Shown here: positions 61,200-64,000 of the stretch, piece by piece | How the letters are laid out: every line of letters begins with the position of its first letter | Numbering within the stretch: the first letter of the stretch is position 1 | Source: Paraburkholderia hiiakae | GTDB lineage: Bacteria > Pseudomonadota > Gammaproteobacteria > Burkholderiales > Burkholderiaceae | DNA length: 64,000 nucleotides | Direction of reading: 5' to 3' | Assembly: GCF_904848665.1 (NCBI RefSeq) | Contig: NZ_CAJHCQ010000008.1 | Coordinates: 62,001-126,000 of the forward strand | Translations under genes and position numbers: made by a program | The notes under the pieces: model-generated | The model's input: the letters and a program-made list of their open reading frames with translations, nothing else | Databases searched by the model: none | Told to the model about the DNA's origin: nothing

Positions 61200-61330
61200 T
61201 TTTTGGGAGAACCTGGGGAAGATCCCCACGAGTGCGCTAGCGCTCACATGCCTCTTCTCGGTGAAATGCGCTTTATTTCGGGGAATTCAGCACCTGCATG
61301 GTGATTCTCCGCCCCAATTCGGTCACATTT

Positions 61331-61342
61331 TTTGTCAACAAT
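61331..61342. promoter_or_regulatory. Candidate GntR operator 2
   Basis: TTTGTCAACAAT shares 11 bases with operator 1, 143 bases away. A repressor bound to both could loop the DNA. Confidence 0.5.
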
Positions 61343-61420
61343 CCAGAGAGGAAGCGGTGAAGTGAACATGGTCTGGCGCTGCCCGGACTTGGCCGTTAGT
61401 TGCATAAGACTCCATAAAAA

Positions 61421-61438
61421 AAGCGCCCGAGAGCGCTT
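61421..61438 (-). terminator. Intrinsic terminator of ldcA
   Basis: AAGCGC/GCGCTT with a six-base loop, followed on the minus strand by a run of seven T; 17 bases after the stop. Confidence 0.85.
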
Positions 61439-61454
61439 CTGTGTTAGTGCGGAA

Positions 61455-62381
61455 TCAACCCAGATACGGGTAGCCGCTCACGGTCAGCTCGAATCCATGT
61501 GCGGTGGTGTTCAGTTGCGCCGGCGCGCCCATCGGCAACGTGACCATATCCGGAATATGGCCGAACGGCAGGCCCGTCACCACCGGAATGCCAACCACGG
61601 AGCGCACCTGCTCAACCATTTCACGCAGATCGTAGCCGTTGTCGTAATCGAACTGCTTGTGGCCCGTGAAGTCGCCCAGCACCAGTGCTTGCTGGCGCGC
61701 AAGAATGCCAGTCAGGTGCAACTGATAAATCATGCGCTCGATGCGGAACGGCTGCTCGTTCACGTCTTCGACGAACAGGATGCCACCCTCGACAGGCGGC
61801 AGATAAGGCGTGCCGATCAACGAAGTGAGCACCGCCAGATTGCCGCCCCAGAGCGTGCCCGAAACATTCGTCGATTGCGCCTGTTGCGCGTTCACCTTGA
61901 GCGTGTAGCTCGGTTTTGAAAGCGTGTCCCAGAAGTGATGCATCGTGAAGCTGCTAAGACTTTCGGCGCCGAAGTCGCTGCAGAGCATCGGGCCGCCGAA
62001 CGTCGTGAGCCCGGCGCGTGCGAGCAGCGCGAGCTGAATGGCGGTGAAATCGCTATGCCCCACGAACGCAATGGGTTGGTCCTTCAAGCGCCGCTGCAGT
62101 CCGTCGTAATCGAGACCGTGCAGGATGCGCACCGCGCCGTAGCCCCCGCGCACGGCGAGCACGATGTCCGGCAAGTCGCGCGACGGATCGGCGAGGCGGT
62201 TCAGTTCGGCCGCGCGCTGGCCATCCGTGCCGGCAAAGCGCTGATAGCGCCGCTCGGTCGCCTGCAGGCCGTCGACGTGATGGCCCTGCGCCCGCAACCG
62301 CGCAAGCGCACGGTGCACCGCTTCCGGATCGTGCGGATAACCAGACGGTGCGATCAGTTCGATGGTGCGATGAATGGTCAT
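61455..62381 (-). CDS. ldcA: LD-carboxypeptidase (S66 family)
   Basis: 308 residues. PIAFVGHSDFTAIQLALLAR holds the catalytic Ser (S66 family G-x-S-D). VRGGYGAVRILHGLDYDGLQ precedes it, as in E. coli LdcA. It removes the terminal D-Ala from murein tetrapeptides, so that peptidoglycan pieces can be recycled in the cytoplasm (no signal peptide). It is followed by a terminator; tadA lies upstream by 25 bases. Confidence 0.92.
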   Translation of the reverse strand: MTIHRTIELIAPSGYPHDPEAVHRALARLRAQGHHVDGLQATERRYQRFAGTDGQRAAELNRLADPSRDLPDIVLAVRGGYGAVRILHGLDYDGLQRRLKDQPIAFVGHSDFTAIQLALLARAGLTTFGGPMLCSDFGAESLSSFTMHHFWDTLSKPSYTLKVNAQQAQSTNVSGTLWGGNLAVLTSLIGTPYLPPVEGGILFVEDVNEQPFRIERMIYQLHLTGILARQQALVLGDFTGHKQFDYDNGYDLREMVEQVRSVVGIPVVTGLPFGHIPDMVTLPMGAPAQLNTTAHGFELTVSGYPYLG

Positions 62382-62406
62382 GTCGAATTCGATTCAACCG
62401 TGAGAT

Positions 62407-63024
62407 TCAGCTCGCGGGTTCGTTCGGACCGGCTACGCCGGTTTCTCCCTGCGCTTGCTCGGCCTGTGCCCGGGCCGCACGGCGCGCTTCCCGGCTTGCG
62501 CGGCGCCGGTCGGCGAAGAACGCGCGCAACGCCTCGCCGCACTCGTCGGCCAGCACACCGCCGGACACGCTTGTATGGTGATTCAACTGCTCGTTGGCAA
62601 AGGCATCGACCACGCTGCCACATGCGCCGGTTTTCGGATCATGCGCGCCGAACACCACACGTGCGATACGCGCGTGCATGATCGCGCCGGCGCACATCAG
62701 GCACGGTTCAAGGGTCACATAGAGTTCGCAGCCGGGCAAGCGGTAGTTACCCAGCGCGTGCGCGCCCGCGCGCAACGCCGCCATTTCCGCGTGCGCGGAG
62801 GGATCGTGCGCGCCGATCGGGTGATTGAAGCCCGAGGCAATCACTTCGTCACCGCGCACGAGCACCGCGCCCACGGGCACTTCGCCGGCGGCGCGTGCCT
62901 CTTCGGCCGCGGCCTGCGCGAGACGCATGAAATGCTGATCGCGCTCGGAGACGGGATTGGGTTGGGAAGCCGGCTGTGAAGCGGGCTGTGAAGCGGTTTG
63001 TGAATCGGCCGCGGACGCCGTCAT
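62407..63024 (-). CDS. tadA: tRNA-specific adenosine deaminase
   Basis: 205 residues from ATG 63024; GTG 63126, which overlaps the stop of the gene behind (GTGA), would add 34 residues and is plausible. The zinc deaminase motifs are SAHAEMAALRAG (His-Ala-Glu) and TLEPCLMCAGAIMHARI (Pro-Cys-x2-Cys). It converts adenosine 34 of tRNA-Arg to inosine, an essential step. The N-terminus has an Ala-Ser-Gln-Pro repeat (TASQPASQPASQP) and the C-terminus a basic Ala/Arg tail, neither found in E. coli TadA. Confidence 0.9.
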   Translation of the reverse strand: MTASAADSQTASQPASQPASQPNPVSERDQHFMRLAQAAAEEARAAGEVPVGAVLVRGDEVIASGFNHPIGAHDPSAHAEMAALRAGAHALGNYRLPGCELYVTLEPCLMCAGAIMHARIARVVFGAHDPKTGACGSVVDAFANEQLNHHTSVSGGVLADECGEALRAFFADRRRASREARRAARAQAEQAQGETGVAGPNEPAS

Positions 63025-63122
63025 GAGCGGATCGGCGGGAGCCGATCCGGCATCCAGACTGGCAGCCGGGTGCGACTCTTCGCGTTCGCCGCCAGGGGCG
63101 TGTGGCTGGACGGGAGAGCCCG

Positions 63123-63533
63123 TCACGCCGCCCCCGCCGAGAGCGCCGGGTGGCCGGGCTCGCCGGCTGCACGCTCGGACAGACGCTCCGCAATGCGGCG
63201 GCGATATTCGTGCGGCACGACCATCGGGCCGCCTCGCAAGGATTCGAGCGCCATGTCGAGCGCAAGCATGCGCGCGCGCAGACGGCATTGCGCGGCCTTG
63301 TCGCCCACGGTGGCGAGGTCGTCATCGAGGTCGCGCAAGGCTCGCAGCTGTTCGACTGCGGGCGGCACAAACCCCGCGTTCTTCAGGATGCGGTGGGCTA
63401 TGCGCACTTCTTCGGGCACGAGCAAGTCGTCGTCAAGCGCCTGTGGCGCACCGGCGCCGGGCAGGTCGTCGAGGTCACCGCGCGCGGCTGCGGCGGCAAT
63501 CCGTTGTTCGACGAGGGCATCAAGCAATTTCAT
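63123..63533 (-). CDS. DUF1992 (DnaJC28-like) protein
   Basis: 136 residues from ATG 63533. LDALVEQRIAAAAARGDLDD, then LPGAGAPQALDDDLLVPEEV and RIAHRILKNAGFVPPAV are the conserved DUF1992 blocks, a helical domain also found in the DnaJ homologue DNAJC28. Function is unknown. Cytoplasmic. Its stop overlaps a possible tadA GTG start. Confidence 0.85.
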   Translation of the reverse strand: MKLLDALVEQRIAAAAARGDLDDLPGAGAPQALDDDLLVPEEVRIAHRILKNAGFVPPAVEQLRALRDLDDDLATVGDKAAQCRLRARMLALDMALESLRGGPMVVPHEYRRRIAERLSERAAGEPGHPALSAGAA

Positions 63534-63775
63534 CAGCAATCCACTACGTTGCGGCCCACGCATTCTATCAGGGTAAGACCTGGAAGACCGGGTGCGGCTG
63601 GCAAGTGTGTCATCGACTCCTTACAGCTTGACAGACCGGGGGTTTGATGCGGAATGAATAGGCGCGGACGACGAAACCTGGAATCGTCTGATGGCGGGCT
63701 GCGACGACCGAGGCGTATGGTTAAGCGCTTAGCCCCGCCATGACGTCCTTTTAGCCGCCCTCCTTTTCGCCCTCG

Positions 63776-63946
63776 ATGATGAAACAACACGTCCGCCCCA
63801 AACGACCCGCCATGCGCCGACTTCGCCTCACCGCCCTCTGCCTCCTGGTCACCGCCAGCCTTTCAGGCTGCGGCGTGTTCTGCGGGGCGGCAGGCGGCAG
63901 CGGCGGCGGCATGGCCGGTGGATGCGGCACCGGCATGCGATTCTGA
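63776..63946 (+). CDS. Small Gly/Cys-rich lipoprotein
   Basis: 56 residues from ATG 63776; ATG 63779 or ATG 63812 are alternatives and no start has a clear ribosome site. The signal RRLRLTALCLLVTASLSGC carries a lipobox (LSGC), followed by only about 24 residues rich in Gly with three further Cys. It would be a tiny lipid-anchored peptide. I do not recognise it. The right end of the window (63947-64000) holds nothing clear. Confidence 0.55.
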   Translation: MMKQHVRPKRPAMRRLRLTALCLLVTASLSGCGVFCGAAGGSGGGMAGGCGTGMRF

Positions 63947-64000
63947 CGCTCAGATGCGAAAACGCCGCTGGAGCGCCCGGCTTGTACCGGCACCCCAGCG

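Larger units (their letters stand above)
61146..61454. other. 309-base intergenic region upstream of gntR
   Basis: Contains the two TTGTCAACAAT motifs, an AT-rich promoter-like stretch (61180-61205) and the ldcA terminator. No gene is seen; the short frames have no ribosome sites. Confidence 0.5.

Noticed and set aside
1..64000. CRISPR arrays, tRNA/rRNA genes, insertion sequences or prophage genes
   Set aside because: I looked for regularly spaced repeats, tRNA-like cloverleaf ends and transposase or integrase motifs and saw none; a computed scan would be more sensitive than reading by eye.

Overview
The window looks like a chromosome segment of a Burkholderia-type betaproteobacterium (Burkholderia, Paraburkholderia or Caballeronia). 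The GC content is high with strong GC3 codon bias, gene order is dense, stop and start codons often overlap (ATGA/GTGA), and the families fit: PBP1A, OmpW, PuuD-type urate hydroxylase, potFGHI and an ESPR-type trimeric autotransporter. I see no tRNA, rRNA, CRISPR array, transposase or phage gene.

Layout. 1-12,300: end of a glutathione S-transferase gene, a ClC transporter, an Ntn/C45-type hydrolase, small proteins, then a TetR regulator divergent from a three-gene RND efflux operon (adaptor, pump, outer-membrane channel) and a HCCA-isomerase-like protein. 12,500-23,600: a small membrane-associated protein, PBP1A, an RHH-like protein, a PspA-like protein, a TPR membrane protein, a Baeyer-Villiger-type monooxygenase, a methyltransferase, an unreported-looking 43-residue Trp/Leu-rich peptide gene and a soluble chemoreceptor. 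23,600-35,300: potFGHI polyamine importer, DUF1289 protein, OmpW, nitronate-monooxygenase-like protein, aldehyde dehydrogenase, ABC-F protein, HIBADH-family dehydrogenase and dodecin.

35,400-61,150 is dominated by purine/ureide catabolism: a BMP-type (purine/nucleoside-like) ABC importer, a LysR regulator, 8-oxoguanine deaminase, UraH and PuuD on the left; a GntR regulator, NCS1 permease, allantoin racemase, PuuE, UraD, allantoicase and AllA on the right. Together they give a complete route from urate to glyoxylate plus urea.

The two halves of that pathway are separated by about 9 kb of unrelated genes (45,546-54,306). This is the most interesting part of the window. A minus-strand operon encodes a 44-residue peptide with a double-glycine-like leader and a Cys-Cys core, a divergent LPLAT/HtrB-like acyltransferase, an HlyD adaptor, a C39-peptidase ABC exporter and a TolC-like channel, with a possible 47-residue membrane protein (candidate immunity protein) at its head. 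Across an AT-rich intergenic region lies a divergent YadA-like trimeric autotransporter. The arrangement suggests an exported, possibly lipid-modified, small peptide system; the function is inference.

61,400-64,000: LD-carboxypeptidase, tRNA adenosine deaminase TadA, a DUF1992 protein and a tiny Gly/Cys-rich lipoprotein.
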